DNA from: Bacteroidota bacterium | GTDB lineage: Bacteria; Bacteroidota; Bacteroidia; Chitinophagales; Chitinophagaceae | DNA: 64,000 nt | Reading direction: 5' to 3' | Assembly: GCA_020161435.1 (NCBI GenBank) | Contig: JAIUNV010000003.1 | Span: 310,001-374,000 of the forward strand | Part shown: in pieces, positions 9,375 through 19,250 of the stretch | Position numbering within the stretch: the first letter of the stretch is position 1 | How the letters are laid out: every line of letters starts with the position of its first letter | Notes under the pieces: generated by a model | Database searches by the model: none | Seen by the model: only the letters and a program-made list of their open reading frames with translations | What the model was told of the DNA's origin: nothing | Made by a program: the position numbers and the translations under genes

Positions 9375-11606
9375 TTGTCTAAAAATATATACCATACAGC
9401 ACTCCTCGCCTGCCTCATAACCACACTTGGCAAGGCACAAACAACGCTGCACATTGCAGATGCCCAAAACCAGCAACCGTTGGCGGGTGCTACGGCCAGC
9501 CACGGTAGCACCAGAGTGGTAGCCAACAATGGTGGTTACATTCCATTGCCAGCAGGCACCCATGCCTGGCTGATTACAGCAGTTGGCTATCAATCTCAAA
9601 AGGTTACAGCTCCATCAGCTAAAGACACCATTCCTGTATACCTGCTGGCAACCAGCAACGCCCTGCAGGATGTGGTAGTGAGTGGTACGCTCAAACCCAT
9701 GCGCCGGTTGGATAGTCCCATTCCCGTAGAAAGTTTTTCGCAAAGCTTTTTGAAGCAAAATCCTACACCCTCTTTGTTTGAAGCCATGACCATGGTCAAT
9801 GGCATTCAGCCACAGCTCACCTGTAATGTGTGCAACACCGGCGATATCCGCATCAACGGTATGGAAGGCCCCTATACCATGGTGCTGATAGATGGCATGC
9901 CCATTGTGAGCAGTTTGAGCACCGTGTATGGTTTGAGTGGTATTCCCAACAGCATCATCAAACGAATAGAAGTGGTAAAAGGCCCGGCCAGTACGCTGTA
10001 TGGAAGCGAAGCGGTTGGCGGACTCATCAACATCATTACCAAAGACCCACTCAGCAGCAGCCGCTTGGCGGTTGACATAAATGCCAGCACGTTGGGTGAA
10101 TACAGTGTTGACCTATCAACCAAAATCACAAGCAAAAAAGCAACCGGATTACTGGCAGCGAATGGCTTTTTCTTCAATCGCCAGCACGATATCAACCGAG
10201 ATAATTTCACCGATGTAACCCTGCAAAACAGGTTCTCTCTTTTTACCAAATGGGATATTGACAGACGACAGGATTTACCGGCCAGCATTGCTATTCGCCT
10301 GCTGACGGAAAGACGCTGGGGTGGTGAGCTGCAATGGCAACGCAAGTTTTTGGGCGGCGATAGTGTGTATGGTGAAAGCATTGACACCAGAAGAGTTGAA
10401 CTCATTGGAAACTATGGCATCCACAAGGACTTAGTGCTGGAATACAGCTACAATTTTCATTTCCAAAACAGCTACTATGGCACTACCTGGTACAAAGGGC
10501 AACAGCACACGGCTTTTACCCAACTCCGTTGGAGCAAAACCATGGGCAATCATCAATTATTGGCTGGCATACCGCTCAGGTATTTGTGGTACGACGACAA
10601 CACGCCTGCCACAGCCAAGCTAAATGCCAATGCCCCCAGCAAACAACTCATGACGGCCCTTTACTTGCAAGACGAATGGACTGCAAGAAAAAATGTCACT
10701 TTGCTCACTGGCATTCGGATTGAACATTCCAATATACAAGGTGCTGTGGTAGCGCCGAGGTTGGCTGTAAAATGGCAGCCTGCAGCGCATCATACCATTC
10801 GACTGAGTGCAGGTAACGGATTCAGAGTGGTGAATCTGTTTACTGAAGATCATGCGGCTCTCAGCGGCTTTCGAGAAATCGTGATTCAAAACGATTTGAA
10901 ACCAGAGCAAAGCTGGAATGCCAACCTAAACTATAGTGGAGATGTACATACAGCAGCAGGCATTTTTGGTTGGGATGCGTCGTTGTTTTACACCTGGTTT
11001 ACCAATAAAATCATACCTGATTACGATACTGATCCACAGAAAATTATTTACGACAATTTGGATGGCTATGCAGTAAGCAAAGGCGTAAGCACCCAATTCA
11101 GCTGGACCATGACCAACGGCTTACGAACTATGGCTGGTGCAACTTATATGGATGTTTATGCTGTTGAAAATGACGTGAAAACACTGCAGCAATATGCCCC
11201 TCGCTGGAGTGGCAATTATTCACTGAATTTTCTCATCCGCAAAGCAGGCATAACAATCGACCTGACTGGTAAATGGACAGGCTCTATGCGGTTGCCGGTG
11301 GTGCCCAATGATTTTCGGCCAGCCATGAGCCCGTCGTACAATTTGCTGAATGCACAACTCACTAAAAAATGGCCTGGAGGAATTGAAACTTACCTGGCAG
11401 TAAAAAACATGTTCAACTTTATTCCAGCTAATCCCATTTTACATCCCGACGATCCGTTTGACCAGCGTGGTGGGTTGTACTGGAATGCAAATGGTACACC
11501 CAATTCCGTTACGAACCCTAATGCTTACAGTTTCGACCCGAGTTATAACTACGCACCCATGCAAGGCACCAAATGGCTGCTGGGTTTTCGTTGGAACATG
11601 CAGTAA
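9375..11606 (+). CDS. TonB-dependent outer membrane receptor (CirA/FepA-like)
   Basis: A 743-residue outer membrane transporter that would take up an iron chelate or other metal complex using TonB energy. I place the start at TTG 9375. It gives a good signal peptide (MSKNIYHTALLACLITTLGKAQ region, cleaved near GKAQ), lies after the terminator, and there is no in-frame ATG nearby. Order of parts: a carboxypeptidase-like N-terminal domain (about residues 20-95), a plug domain with INGMEGPYTMVLIDGMP and VEVVKGPASTLYGSEAVGG-type motifs, then the beta-barrel. The plug contains a CNVC pair just before the GDIRINGMEG segment. The substrate is not readable from sequence; the neighbouring AraC gene and heme cluster point to iron. 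Confidence 0.87.
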   Translation: MSKNIYHTALLACLITTLGKAQTTLHIADAQNQQPLAGATASHGSTRVVANNGGYIPLPAGTHAWLITAVGYQSQKVTAPSAKDTIPVYLLATSNALQDVVVSGTLKPMRRLDSPIPVESFSQSFLKQNPTPSLFEAMTMVNGIQPQLTCNVCNTGDIRINGMEGPYTMVLIDGMPIVSSLSTVYGLSGIPNSIIKRIEVVKGPASTLYGSEAVGGLINIITKDPLSSSRLAVDINASTLGEYSVDLSTKITSKKATGLLAANGFFFNRQHDINRDNFTDVTLQNRFSLFTKWDIDRRQDLPASIAIRLLTERRWGGELQWQRKFLGGDSVYGESIDTRRVELIGNYGIHKDLVLEYSYNFHFQNSYYGTTWYKGQQHTAFTQLRWSKTMGNHQLLAGIPLRYLWYDDNTPATAKLNANAPSKQLMTALYLQDEWTARKNVTLLTGIRIEHSNIQGAVVAPRLAVKWQPAAHHTIRLSAGNGFRVVNLFTEDHAALSGFREIVIQNDLKPEQSWNANLNYSGDVHTAAGIFGWDASLFYTWFTNKIIPDYDTDPQKIIYDNLDGYAVSKGVSTQFSWTMTNGLRTMAGATYMDVYAVENDVKTLQQYAPRWSGNYSLNFLIRKAGITIDLTGKWTGSMRLPVVPNDFRPAMSPSYNLLNAQLTKKWPGGIETYLAVKNMFNFIPANPILHPDDPFDQRGGLYWNANGTPNSVTNPNAYSFDPSYNYAPMQGTKWLLGFRWNMQ

Positions 11607-11682
11607 ATAACGCTTGCACATTGCTGAAAAGAAAAAGCCCCAGCTATTGCTGAAGCCCTTCTTTAGCTGTAATCATCACGAC

Positions 11683-12960
11683 TCACGATACAAAAGCCTT
11701 GGTGGCTTGTATAGTTTTATCAAGGTCTTCGTAGCTCAGCGCATTGTTGAGAAACCAGCTCTCGTAAGCGCTGGGGGGCAGGTAAATACCGCTGCGGAGC
11801 ATATGATGAAAATATGTTTTATACTGTTCGATGTTACAAGCTGCCGCTGTAGAAAAATCCACAACAGCATGTTTGCCGAAATGAACACTAATCATACTGC
11901 CCAATCGGTTGATGGTATATTCAACATTGGAAGCACTCAACACCTCATCCAAACCCTTGTGCAAATAAGCTGTCTTCTCTTCTAACTGCGTAAAGATTTC
12001 AGGCTTTGCTTTCAGCTCATTGAGCAACGTAAATCCGGCAATCATGGCCACAGGATTACCGCTCAAAGTACCGGCCTGATACACATTGCCCAGCGGTGCG
12101 ATGCATTCCATAATGGCTCTTTTACCACCAAAGGCACCCACCGGCATGCCTGCGCCAATCACTTTGCCATAGGTAACGAGGTCTGCATTGATGCCCAGCT
12201 TTTCCTGTGCACCACCCGGTGCCAGGCGGAAACCTGTCATTACTTCATCAAAAATGAATACAATGCCTTCTGCATCGCACAAACTGCGGATGCCTTCGAG
12301 GAAACCCGGCTGTGGTAATATGCAACCCATGTTGCCTGCCACCGGTTCTACAATGATGGCAGCCACTTCACCTTTGTTGGCTTCCACCAACTGCTGTACC
12401 GCGGTCAAATCGTTGTAGGCACAGGTCAATGTATCGGCACTTACACCAGCAGTTACACCCGGTACGGTTTGTATATTAAACGTAGCAACACCACTACCTG
12501 CTTTTACTAAAAAGCTATCAGCATGGCCATGGTAGCAACCTTCAAACTTGATGATTTTATTGCGGCCGGTATAGCCACGAGCCAGTCGAATGGCACTCAT
12601 ACAAGCTTCGGTACCGCTGCTTACCATGCGAATCAAATCGACATTGGGCACCATGCTTTTGATAAGCTCTGCCATTTCAATTTCCAGTTCGGTGGGTGCA
12701 CCATACGAAGTAGAATCGTATACCTTTTCCCGAATAGCTTCCACAATGGGCTCATAGGCATGCCCCAAAATCATAGGCCCCCAAGATGCGATGTAATCAA
12801 TGTATTGCTGACCATCTTCATCGTAGAGATAAGCACCTTTGGCTTTTTTAATAAAGAGCGGCGTACCACCCACTTGCTTAAAAGCCCGTACGGGAGAATT
12901 AACGCCACCGGGTATGGATTGCTGTGCTCTTTCGAATAGTTGTTGACTTCTTGAATACAT
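11683..12960 (-). CDS. hemL: Glutamate-1-semialdehyde 2,1-aminomutase
   Basis: HemL converts glutamate-1-semialdehyde to 5-aminolevulinate, the second step of the C5 heme pathway, with PLP. The 425-residue protein starts at ATG 12960 ([19 protein letters not shown]); an upstream ATG at 13008 would run through a repeat element and is unlikely. Visible motifs are [43 protein letters not shown] and the PLP-lysine segment [17 protein letters not shown] near residue 265. It is the last gene of the minus-strand heme run and converges on the TonB receptor. Confidence 0.96.
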   Translation of the reverse strand: MYSRSQQLFERAQQSIPGGVNSPVRAFKQVGGTPLFIKKAKGAYLYDEDGQQYIDYIASWGPMILGHAYEPIVEAIREKVYDSTSYGAPTELEIEMAELIKSMVPNVDLIRMVSSGTEACMSAIRLARGYTGRNKIIKFEGCYHGHADSFLVKAGSGVATFNIQTVPGVTAGVSADTLTCAYNDLTAVQQLVEANKGEVAAIIVEPVAGNMGCILPQPGFLEGIRSLCDAEGIVFIFDEVMTGFRLAPGGAQEKLGINADLVTYGKVIGAGMPVGAFGGKRAIMECIAPLGNVYQAGTLSGNPVAMIAGFTLLNELKAKPEIFTQLEEKTAYLHKGLDEVLSASNVEYTINRLGSMISVHFGKHAVVDFSTAAACNIEQYKTYFHHMLRSGIYLPPSAYESWFLNNALSYEDLDKTIQATKAFVS

Positions 12961-12973
12961 GGTATAATTCTTT

Positions 12974-13050
12974 AAACCACGGAGGTAAAGGAGGTATACA
13001 CAGAGCACACTGTGTTACTCTGTGTTGGCCTCTGATTCCTCAGTGGTTAG
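12974..13050. repeat. Imperfect inverted repeat element between hemB and hemL
   Basis: The left arm (ACCACGGAGG...CACAGAG, from 12976) and right arm (CTCTGTGT...CCTCAGTGGT, to 13048) are imperfect reverse complements about 33 nt long with a short centre, so the transcript could fold into one long hairpin. It fills most of the gap and overlaps the hemB stop codon. Related half-elements occur at 15087-15185. Confidence 0.7.
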
Positions 13051-14021
13051 TTTATTAATCTTACTGCGTCTTTTGCAAAGTAGGTCGCTATCAAATCGGC
13101 GCCGGCTCTTTTGATGGACGTGAGTACTTCCAGAATGGCTCTGTCTTCATTGATCCAGCCCATTTTTGCGGCGGCTTTTATCATAGCATACTCACCACTG
13201 ATGTTGTAAGCACTCACGGGTACATCGCTGATGTTTTTTACTTCACGGATGATGTCGAGATAACTCAGTGCAGGTTTTACCATTACAATATCAGCACCTT
13301 CTTCTATATCCATCATTACTTCTTTCACTGCCTCGGTACGATTGGCATAATCCATCTGATACGTCTTCTTATCACCAAAGCCGGGGGCACTATCCAATGC
13401 ATCGCGGAAGGGTCCGTAAAAGCATGAAGCATACTTGGCACTGTACGCCATGATGCCTGTTGTGGTAAAATTATTTTCTTCCAACGCCAGCCGAATGGCT
13501 TCAATGCGACCATCCATCATGTCGCTGGGCGCCACCATATCGGCACCTGCCTGCGCATGGCTCACACTCATTTGCGCCAGCACTGCCACTGTAGCATCGT
13601 TTACTATTTCACCATTCTCAACAATGCCGTCGTGACCAAATGAACTAAAGGGATCAAGAGCTACGTCAGTCATCACATACATATCCGGACAAGCATCTTT
13701 CACCGTACGAATACTACGCTGCATCAATCCATTTGGGTTAATGGCTTCAGTACCTTTGTTGTCTTTCAGCTCATCGGCACACTTGATAAACAGCAACACA
13801 CTTTTCAAGCCCATACTCCACAACTCTTTCACTTCTTTCGCCAGGTTATCGAGGCTTAGGCGATAGTAGTTGGGCATAGAAGCAATTTCTTCTTTTACAC
13901 CCGTGCCTTCCACTACAAACAACGGCACTATGAAATCATTAGGCGTTAGCATGGTTTCGGCCACCATGCTGCGAATGGCTGGCGACTGGCGAAGAATGCG
14001 GTTGCGTCTGGTAAGTATCAT
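13047..14021 (-). CDS. hemB: Delta-aminolevulinic acid dehydratase (porphobilinogen synthase)
   Basis: HemB condenses two 5-aminolevulinate molecules to porphobilinogen. The 324-residue length is typical. The two active-site lysines sit in AYSAKYASCFYGPFRDA and IVMVKPALSYLDIIREV. The metal-site segment reads DVALDPFSSFGHDG, without the cysteine cluster of zinc-dependent enzymes, so I expect the magnesium type. Its stop codon overlaps an inverted repeat element, and a short periodic repeat lies directly upstream. Confidence 0.96.
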   Translation of the reverse strand: MILTRRNRILRQSPAIRSMVAETMLTPNDFIVPLFVVEGTGVKEEIASMPNYYRLSLDNLAKEVKELWSMGLKSVLLFIKCADELKDNKGTEAINPNGLMQRSIRTVKDACPDMYVMTDVALDPFSSFGHDGIVENGEIVNDATVAVLAQMSVSHAQAGADMVAPSDMMDGRIEAIRLALEENNFTTTGIMAYSAKYASCFYGPFRDALDSAPGFGDKKTYQMDYANRTEAVKEVMMDIEEGADIVMVKPALSYLDIIREVKNISDVPVSAYNISGEYAMIKAAAKMGWINEDRAILEVLTSIKRAGADLIATYFAKDAVRLIN

Positions 14022-14033
14022 AACAGAGAATTA

Positions 14034-14064
14034 GTCAATGAGTGAATAGGTCAATAAGTGAATG
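14034..14064 (+). repeat. 8-bp periodic micro-repeat upstream of hemB
   Basis: Four consecutive octamers, GTCAATGA, GTGAATAG, GTCAATAA and GTGAATGT, fit the pattern GTNAAYNN. They lie 13 nt upstream of the hemB start. The same periodic pattern recurs at 20552-20607, 27431-27477 and 58788-58843. Confidence 0.6.
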
Positions 14065-14102
14065 TATAACTCAAATCAACAGCTGTAGGAGTACTTGGAT
14101 GA

Positions 14103-15068
14103 TTAGCAGGTATTGGATTGTTGTGCCCAATCGTTGCGTTCTTCATCCGACAGGTAATTAATCCAATCAATGGGCTGTAGACAAGCTTGCAACAAAGCGT
14201 CTTCTGCACTACCCTCAACAGGTTGATAATTGTATTCGAAACGAACAGTCGGCGGCAGACTCATGAGAATGCTTTCTGTACGGCCATTGGTTTTTAAGCC
14301 AAACAACGTACCTCGGTCGTGCACCAAATTGAACTCTACATAGCGGCCACGACGAATTTCCTGCCAATACTTTTGCTCTGGCGTAAATGCAAGTGCTTTA
14401 TGCTTGGATACAATAGGCAAATACGCATCCAGAAATGCATAACCGCATTTATGGGCCAATGTTAGCCAGGTGTCGACATTATAGCCGTCTGTAGCTCTTT
14501 TGTGGTCATAAAAAATACCGCCAATGCCACGCCGTTCATTACCCCGGTGGGTATTTACAAAGTAGTTGTCGCAGGTAGTTTTAAACTCCGGATAAAAAGC
14601 TTTGTCTACCGCATCGCAAGCCTGCTTGAAAGTTTGGTGAAAATGACGGCAGCATTGCGCATCGATATAGTAAGGGGTTAAATCGGTTCCGCCACCAAAC
14701 CAGCGGTCAATTACTTCACCTGCTGCATTGTACAATTCAAACATGCGGTAGTTGAAGTGTATAGTAGGCACCAACGGATTGAACGGATGAATGACGGAAG
14801 AAATACCTGCAGCAAACCAACGATTACCATTGATGTTGAGTTGCCGCTGCATCACCGGCGTCACTTTACCAAATACCACAGAAGTATTGACCCCGCCTTT
14901 CTCAAACACATTGCCATGAGCTATCACACGGGTTTTACCACCACCGCCTTCGGGGCGCTGCCACTCATCTTCTACAAAACGGGCTTTGCCGTCTTCCTGC
15001 TCCAATGCGAAGCAAAGATCATCTTGCAACTGATGAATGAATGCGATGAATTGTTCTTTTACGTCCAT
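14103..15068 (-). CDS. hemF: Oxygen-dependent coproporphyrinogen III oxidase
   Basis: HemF oxidatively decarboxylates coproporphyrinogen III to protoporphyrinogen IX using O2. The 321-residue protein shows the family blocks GGGGKTRVIAHGNVFEKGGVN (partly), FNYRMFEL, WFGGGTDLTPYY, NERRGIGGIFYDH and VEFNLVHDRGTLFGL. The oxygen-independent enzyme HemN is encoded at 21175-22548, so this step can run with or without oxygen. The gene sits in the minus-strand heme run between hemE and hemB. Confidence 0.96.
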   Translation of the reverse strand: MDVKEQFIAFIHQLQDDLCFALEQEDGKARFVEDEWQRPEGGGGKTRVIAHGNVFEKGGVNTSVVFGKVTPVMQRQLNINGNRWFAAGISSVIHPFNPLVPTIHFNYRMFELYNAAGEVIDRWFGGGTDLTPYYIDAQCCRHFHQTFKQACDAVDKAFYPEFKTTCDNYFVNTHRGNERRGIGGIFYDHKRATDGYNVDTWLTLAHKCGYAFLDAYLPIVSKHKALAFTPEQKYWQEIRRGRYVEFNLVHDRGTLFGLKTNGRTESILMSLPPTVRFEYNYQPVEGSAEDALLQACLQPIDWINYLSDEERNDWAQQSNTC

Positions 15069-15086
15069 GTATTGATGAATACTTTT

Positions 15087-15185
15087 TTACCACTGAGGTG
15101 TGTGAGGTGAGCACAGAGGAGCACAGTGTGTGTTTGCTTATAGTTTTATTTTTTTCGCATAGAGGAAAGGAGGACACAGAGGGAA
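15087..15185. repeat. Dispersed repeat half-elements between hemE and hemF
   Basis: ACCACTGAGGTGTGTGAGGT...CACAGAGGAGCACA (15088-15130) and ATAGAGGAAAGGAGGACACAGAG (15158-15182) resemble the left arm of the inverted repeat at 12974-13050. Nothing coding is seen in this gap. Confidence 0.55.
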
Positions 15186-15229
15186 TTGCCTTCGGCAATC
15201 ATTGATGTTTTGCTTTTCAAGCCCCCTAG

Positions 15230-15243
15230 CCCCCTGAAGGGGG
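15230..15243. repeat. Short palindrome CCCCCT-GA-AGGGGG
   Basis: A perfect 6-bp-arm palindrome preceded by a partial copy (GCCCCCTAG). A smaller hairpin, ATTGCC-TTC-GGCAAT, lies at 15185-15199. Both are in the hemE-hemF gap, next to the other repeat fragments. Confidence 0.5.
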
Positions 15244-15250
15244 AATGGGT

Positions 15251-15295
15251 AATTCAACCTTTCCTTTTTACCTATTCCCTAATTAACCAATTAAC
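15251..15295 (-). repeat. 8-bp periodic micro-repeat abutting the hemE stop
   Basis: Read on the minus strand from the hemE stop: GTTAATTG, GTTAATTA, GGGAATAG, GTAAAAAG, GAAAG, GTTGAATT. Most units fit GTNAANNN. It begins immediately after the hemE stop codon. Confidence 0.5.
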
Positions 15296-16321
15296 TTATT
15301 CTTCGTATTCCTTCACTGCATCCACAAATGCCTTGGCATGATCCACCGGCACATCGGGCGTAATACCGTGACCGAGGTTGGCAATGTAATGCTGTGTGCC
15401 AAAAGCATCAATCATTTGCTTCACCCGCTGTTTGATTTGCGGTATGGGTGCCAGCAAATAGGCCGGATCAAAATTGCCTTGTAATGTAATGCTGTTGTTG
15501 GTGAGTGACCGTGCAGTAGCTGCATCGATACACCAATCGATACCGATGCCCGACGCACCACTGGCCGCCAATGCAGGCAATGCATACCAGCTGCCCTTGG
15601 GGAACAAAATAACAGGCGCATGCGGCTGTAAAGCCTGTGCAATCTGCACCAGATAAGGTTGTGCAAAGGCTTCAAAATCTTGCTTGCTGAGCGAACCGCT
15701 CCAGCTATCAAATACTTGTACCACATCGGCGCCTGCTGCCACTTGTGCTTTCAGATAAGCGGTGGTAATGTCTGTGATTTTTTGCAGCAATGCATGGGCC
15801 AGCTGTGGTTGCGTAAAGCAAAACTTCTTGGCTTTCTCCCATGTTTTGCTGCCCTTTCCTTCTACCATGTAGCACAAAATGGTAAATGGTGCACCGGCAA
15901 AACCTATGAGCGGCACACGACCATTGAGTTGTTGCTTGGTGAGTGTCAGCGCCTGCATCACATAGCCTAAACTTTCTTCTACATTTTCGGTAATGAGTGC
16001 ATCAATATCTGCTTGTGATTTGATGGTGTTGGGCAATGAAGGACCCTTGCCTTCTTCCATCAATACTTCTACACCCATGGCCTGAGGTATCACCAAAATA
16101 TCGGAGAAAATAATGGCGGCATCTGTACCTACAATATCAATGGGCTGTAACGTGATTTCAGCTGCCAACTCCGGCGTTTGTACACGGGTAAAGAAATCAT
16201 ACTTCGCTTTCAAAGCGAGGTACTCGGGCAAATAACGGCCCGCCTGACGCATCATCCACACAGGTGGGCGTTTGAGTTTTTCTCCTTTCAATGCCCGCAA
16301 CAACAAATCGTTTTGTAACAT
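15296..16321 (-). CDS. hemE: Uroporphyrinogen decarboxylase
   Basis: HemE removes the four acetate carboxyls of uroporphyrinogen III to give coproporphyrinogen III. The 341-residue protein has the diagnostic N-terminal [17 protein letters not shown] block, the catalytic-aspartate segment [30 protein letters not shown], and C-terminal [14 protein letters not shown]. It starts 17 nt after the hemD stop and is part of the same run. Confidence 0.97.
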   Translation of the reverse strand: MLQNDLLLRALKGEKLKRPPVWMMRQAGRYLPEYLALKAKYDFFTRVQTPELAAEITLQPIDIVGTDAAIIFSDILVIPQAMGVEVLMEEGKGPSLPNTIKSQADIDALITENVEESLGYVMQALTLTKQQLNGRVPLIGFAGAPFTILCYMVEGKGSKTWEKAKKFCFTQPQLAHALLQKITDITTAYLKAQVAAGADVVQVFDSWSGSLSKQDFEAFAQPYLVQIAQALQPHAPVILFPKGSWYALPALAASGASGIGIDWCIDAATARSLTNNSITLQGNFDPAYLLAPIPQIKQRVKQMIDAFGTQHYIANLGHGITPDVPVDHAKAFVDAVKEYEE

Positions 16322-16338
16322 GCTTTTGTTTTATCGCT

Positions 16339-17058
16339 TTATTCAACCGGTTTTTGCGAAGCCGCATACCAGTTGAGAAATGTTTCAATCATCGCTTCCT
16401 TACCAGCAACATTAGCAACCACAATGTTGCTGTATCCAGCATCTTGTAACGCATTCGCAGTGGTGCTGCCAATGGCAAACAACGCTGTTGTGTGCGGCAC
16501 CGAGTTCACCGAAAAAAAACTGCGTACAGCACTCGGGCTGAAAAACAACACCGCATCATAGGGTTGGTTTACTGCAACGGGTATTTCATGTGTGTGGTAC
16601 ACCACCAGCTCTTGCAAGGGCACTTCATGCACCTGCAAATAATCGGGCAGCTCCGGCCGGCGGATATTGCCACAGAAAAACACCGCTCCATCCTTGGGAT
16701 GCAAGGACACAACGGCCTTCGCTAAATCCAATCCATAACTGGCAGTTGCTACTACATTACTCTTGGTGAAATGCTCCTGCGCCAACTGCAGCGTAGTTTG
16801 TCCGATGCAGGCAATCTGCCATTCAGGCTGACGACCTTGCAACATGGCGGCCACTGCTTCTACCGCATTCATGCTGGTAAAAATGATGAGCGGTTGCTGC
16901 GTAGCCAACTCCAGTACCTGTTGAGTGAGTGTTGCGTCTTGTACCGCAGTTGTGCGTATGAATTCCACCACATCTACCCCTACACCGGCCTGCTGCAATG
17001 CTGCAATACTGGCAGCATCGAGTGGGCGGGTACAGAGTAAAGAAAATAGCTGGCTCAT
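16339..17058 (-). CDS. hemD: Uroporphyrinogen-III synthase
   Basis: HemD cyclises hydroxymethylbilane with inversion of ring D to give uroporphyrinogen III. This 239-residue protein belongs to a poorly conserved family. The call rests on length, the two-lobed pattern (LLCTRPLDAASIAAL at the N-terminus, IIFTSMNAVEAVA, VLFFSPSAVRSFF, FAIGSTTANALQDAG) and its place between hemC and hemE. Its start overlaps the hemC stop by 4 nt, which implies translational coupling. Confidence 0.92.
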   Translation of the reverse strand: MSQLFSLLCTRPLDAASIAALQQAGVGVDVVEFIRTTAVQDATLTQQVLELATQQPLIIFTSMNAVEAVAAMLQGRQPEWQIACIGQTTLQLAQEHFTKSNVVATASYGLDLAKAVVSLHPKDGAVFFCGNIRRPELPDYLQVHEVPLQELVVYHTHEIPVAVNQPYDAVLFFSPSAVRSFFSVNSVPHTTALFAIGSTTANALQDAGYSNIVVANVAGKEAMIETFLNWYAASQKPVE

Positions 17059-17960
17059 TTGTTGAATTTTTCAATGAAAGCACCGCCGCCATTGGCCAGC
17101 AGTTTTTCTGCAGCAATGTGTCCGGCATCTTCCAGTTCATCCAAACCAAACGTGCAGCTTACTTCCAGTAGGTCGCTGCCATCGGGCATGCACACATTGC
17201 CGGTAAAACTCACGTGGCTGTAGTTATGCTGCGCAAAAGCACTAATGGGAGTGGCACAACCGCCCATCAGCCCCCGTAAAAAATCTCTTTCAATTTTGGT
17301 ACACACCGCGGTAAACTCATCGTTGATGAGAGCACAGGCATCCATTGTATGCGCATCCTCTTCGCGGCAAACTACCATTACAGCACCTTGTGCAGGAGCT
17401 GGCAGCATCCAGTCGAGTACCAAATGATGCTGAGGCAACAAGCCAATGCGATCCAATCCGGCACGGGCAAAAATGGCGCCGCTCCAATCACTTTCCGCTA
17501 GCTTGTCGAGGCGTGTTTGCATATTGCCCCGCATGTTGTGAAAAGATGTATGGCGATACTTATACAACCATTGGGCTTTGCGGCGTATGCTACTGGTGCC
17601 AATGGTCATGGGTTGCTGTGCATCTGTAAAAAAGGAGGGAGATTCTTTGTACACCAATACATCTTCCGTGAAACCACGGGGCAGCACTGCAGCCTGCACA
17701 ATGCCCTGCGGCAATTGTGTGGGCACATCTTTCATACTGTGCACAGCGATGTCAATGCGTTTGTTGAGTAGCGCCGCATCCAGCGTACGGGTAAACACAC
17801 CTTGCACACCCATTTCATACAAGGGTGTTACAAGGTCAATGTCGCCTTCGCTTTTTACCAATACCAATTCTGATGCATGGCCTTGTTGCAACAACGCAGC
17901 CTGCACCTGCTCGGCCTGCCACAAGGCAAGCTTGCTTTCGCGGGTTCCTATTTTTATCAT
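17055..17960 (-). CDS. hemC: Porphobilinogen deaminase (hydroxymethylbilane synthase)
   Basis: HemC links four porphobilinogens into hydroxymethylbilane on a covalent dipyrromethane cofactor. The 301-residue protein shows IGTRESKLALWQAEQV, HSMKDVPTQLP, GTSSIRRKAQ, and the cofactor cysteine in FLRGLMGGCATPISAFA. It overlaps hemA by 4 nt upstream and hemD by 4 nt downstream, so hemA-hemC-hemD are translated from one message. Confidence 0.97.
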   Translation of the reverse strand: MIKIGTRESKLALWQAEQVQAALLQQGHASELVLVKSEGDIDLVTPLYEMGVQGVFTRTLDAALLNKRIDIAVHSMKDVPTQLPQGIVQAAVLPRGFTEDVLVYKESPSFFTDAQQPMTIGTSSIRRKAQWLYKYRHTSFHNMRGNMQTRLDKLAESDWSGAIFARAGLDRIGLLPQHHLVLDWMLPAPAQGAVMVVCREEDAHTMDACALINDEFTAVCTKIERDFLRGLMGGCATPISAFAQHNYSHVSFTGNVCMPDGSDLLEVSCTFGLDELEDAGHIAAEKLLANGGGAFIEKFNK

Positions 17961-19204
17961 GATGCTTCTACGCTGAGGGCCGGATGATTGAGAAACTGTT
18001 CGTAAGCAGCTATCACATGACAGCCCTTTTCCGATTTGTGTTTCAAATTTACCATCAGGTTGTTTACGGTTTGTTTTACCAATGCATCCACTTCGGGACT
18101 ACCGTTGGTAGCAGTAGCGGCAAATTCGCAGCTGTTTTGCTTGGCCCAACCAGCCAGGTGTTGTTTCACCAGCTTAATAGCCGGTGTATGCTTGTAGGTA
18201 TGCAGCCATTCATAAAACTCCTGTTCAAATTCGGCAATGATGGCTTCGGCCTTGGGCACTTCCATGTGGCGGCGGGCAATGGTTTGCTCTAGTATGGCAG
18301 AAATTTCGTCCACGTTCGCCATTTCTATACCATCAATGTTGGCCACGTCTTTGTGTACATTGGCAGGCACACTCAGGTCTACAATAAACCGTTGTTTGCC
18401 TGGCACAAAATGCTGCGGCAATACAATGGGCTCAGGTGCTGCCGTACTGGTAATGATCACATCAAATGAATTGAGCGACGCAGCCAGCTCATCGTAAGGC
18501 AAATAACCAGCTTGCAGTTGTGCGGCCAGTTCTTCCGATTTTTCGTTGGTGCGGTTGCAAATGTGCAATTGCAATTGTGGCAAATAATGGAGCAGGTTTT
18601 TGCACACATTGGTACCGAATTTTCCTGTACCAATTACCAGGGCTTTCATGGGCCATGGGTTTACTTTTTGCTGCAACCATTCGATGGCTGCAAAGCTTAC
18701 GGACACCGTACCACTGCTTAACAATGTGGTGGCCCGTATTTTTTTGGACGCCTGAAAAACGAAGTTCAAAGTGCGGTCCATAATGGGCCCAATCAAATCG
18801 GCGGCTCTTGCCATAGCTATGGCCTGCTTGAGCTGGCCTTGTATTTCGTAATCGCCAATAATTTGAGAATCGAGACCCGCCGCCACCCGAAACAGGTGGT
18901 GCATGGCGTCTTTGCCTTGCTTAAAAAAACCGTGGTGTATAAACTCTCCCACTGTGCCCTTGGTAAAGCGGGTGAGCAAAGCGGCCAACTCATGCGGATG
19001 GTTGGCATAACCATAAATTTCGGTGCGGTTGCAGGTGCTTACAATAAACACACTTTTGAAGCCCGCCGTTTTTGCCACAGCAAGTATCTGGCGGTTCATG
19101 TCCGCATCTACCGCAAACATTCCTCTCACCTCCGTATCTGCCTGGCGATACCCAATGGCCGCCACGCAGAATCGATCCCGCATATGTTCTTCATTCAGCT
19201 TCAT
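17957..19204 (-). CDS. hemA: Glutamyl-tRNA reductase
   Basis: HemA reduces glutamyl-tRNA to glutamate-1-semialdehyde with NADPH, the first committed and usually regulated step of the C5 pathway. The catalytic cysteine lies in STCNRTEIYG. The NADP-binding domain shows KALVIGTGKFGTNVC, and the C-terminus is the dimerisation domain. I use ATG 19204 (MKLNEEHMRDRF); ATG at 19228 and 19183 are alternatives. It heads the minus-strand heme operon and diverges from hemH across an intergenic region with four TGTCA half-sites. Confidence 0.95.
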   Translation of the reverse strand: MKLNEEHMRDRFCVAAIGYRQADTEVRGMFAVDADMNRQILAVAKTAGFKSVFIVSTCNRTEIYGYANHPHELAALLTRFTKGTVGEFIHHGFFKQGKDAMHHLFRVAAGLDSQIIGDYEIQGQLKQAIAMARAADLIGPIMDRTLNFVFQASKKIRATTLLSSGTVSVSFAAIEWLQQKVNPWPMKALVIGTGKFGTNVCKNLLHYLPQLQLHICNRTNEKSEELAAQLQAGYLPYDELAASLNSFDVIITSTAAPEPIVLPQHFVPGKQRFIVDLSVPANVHKDVANIDGIEMANVDEISAILEQTIARRHMEVPKAEAIIAEFEQEFYEWLHTYKHTPAIKLVKQHLAGWAKQNSCEFAATATNGSPEVDALVKQTVNNLMVNLKHKSEKGCHVIAAYEQFLNHPALSVEAS

Positions 19205-19250
19205 GGACGTTGCAAAGGTATTTGGCACGTGGTACGGCCGTGCGTTGGTT

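Noticed and set aside
11607..11682. Terminator between the TonB receptor and hemL
   Set aside because: The A-rich/GCCCC text here folds only with several mismatches, so I do not call it.
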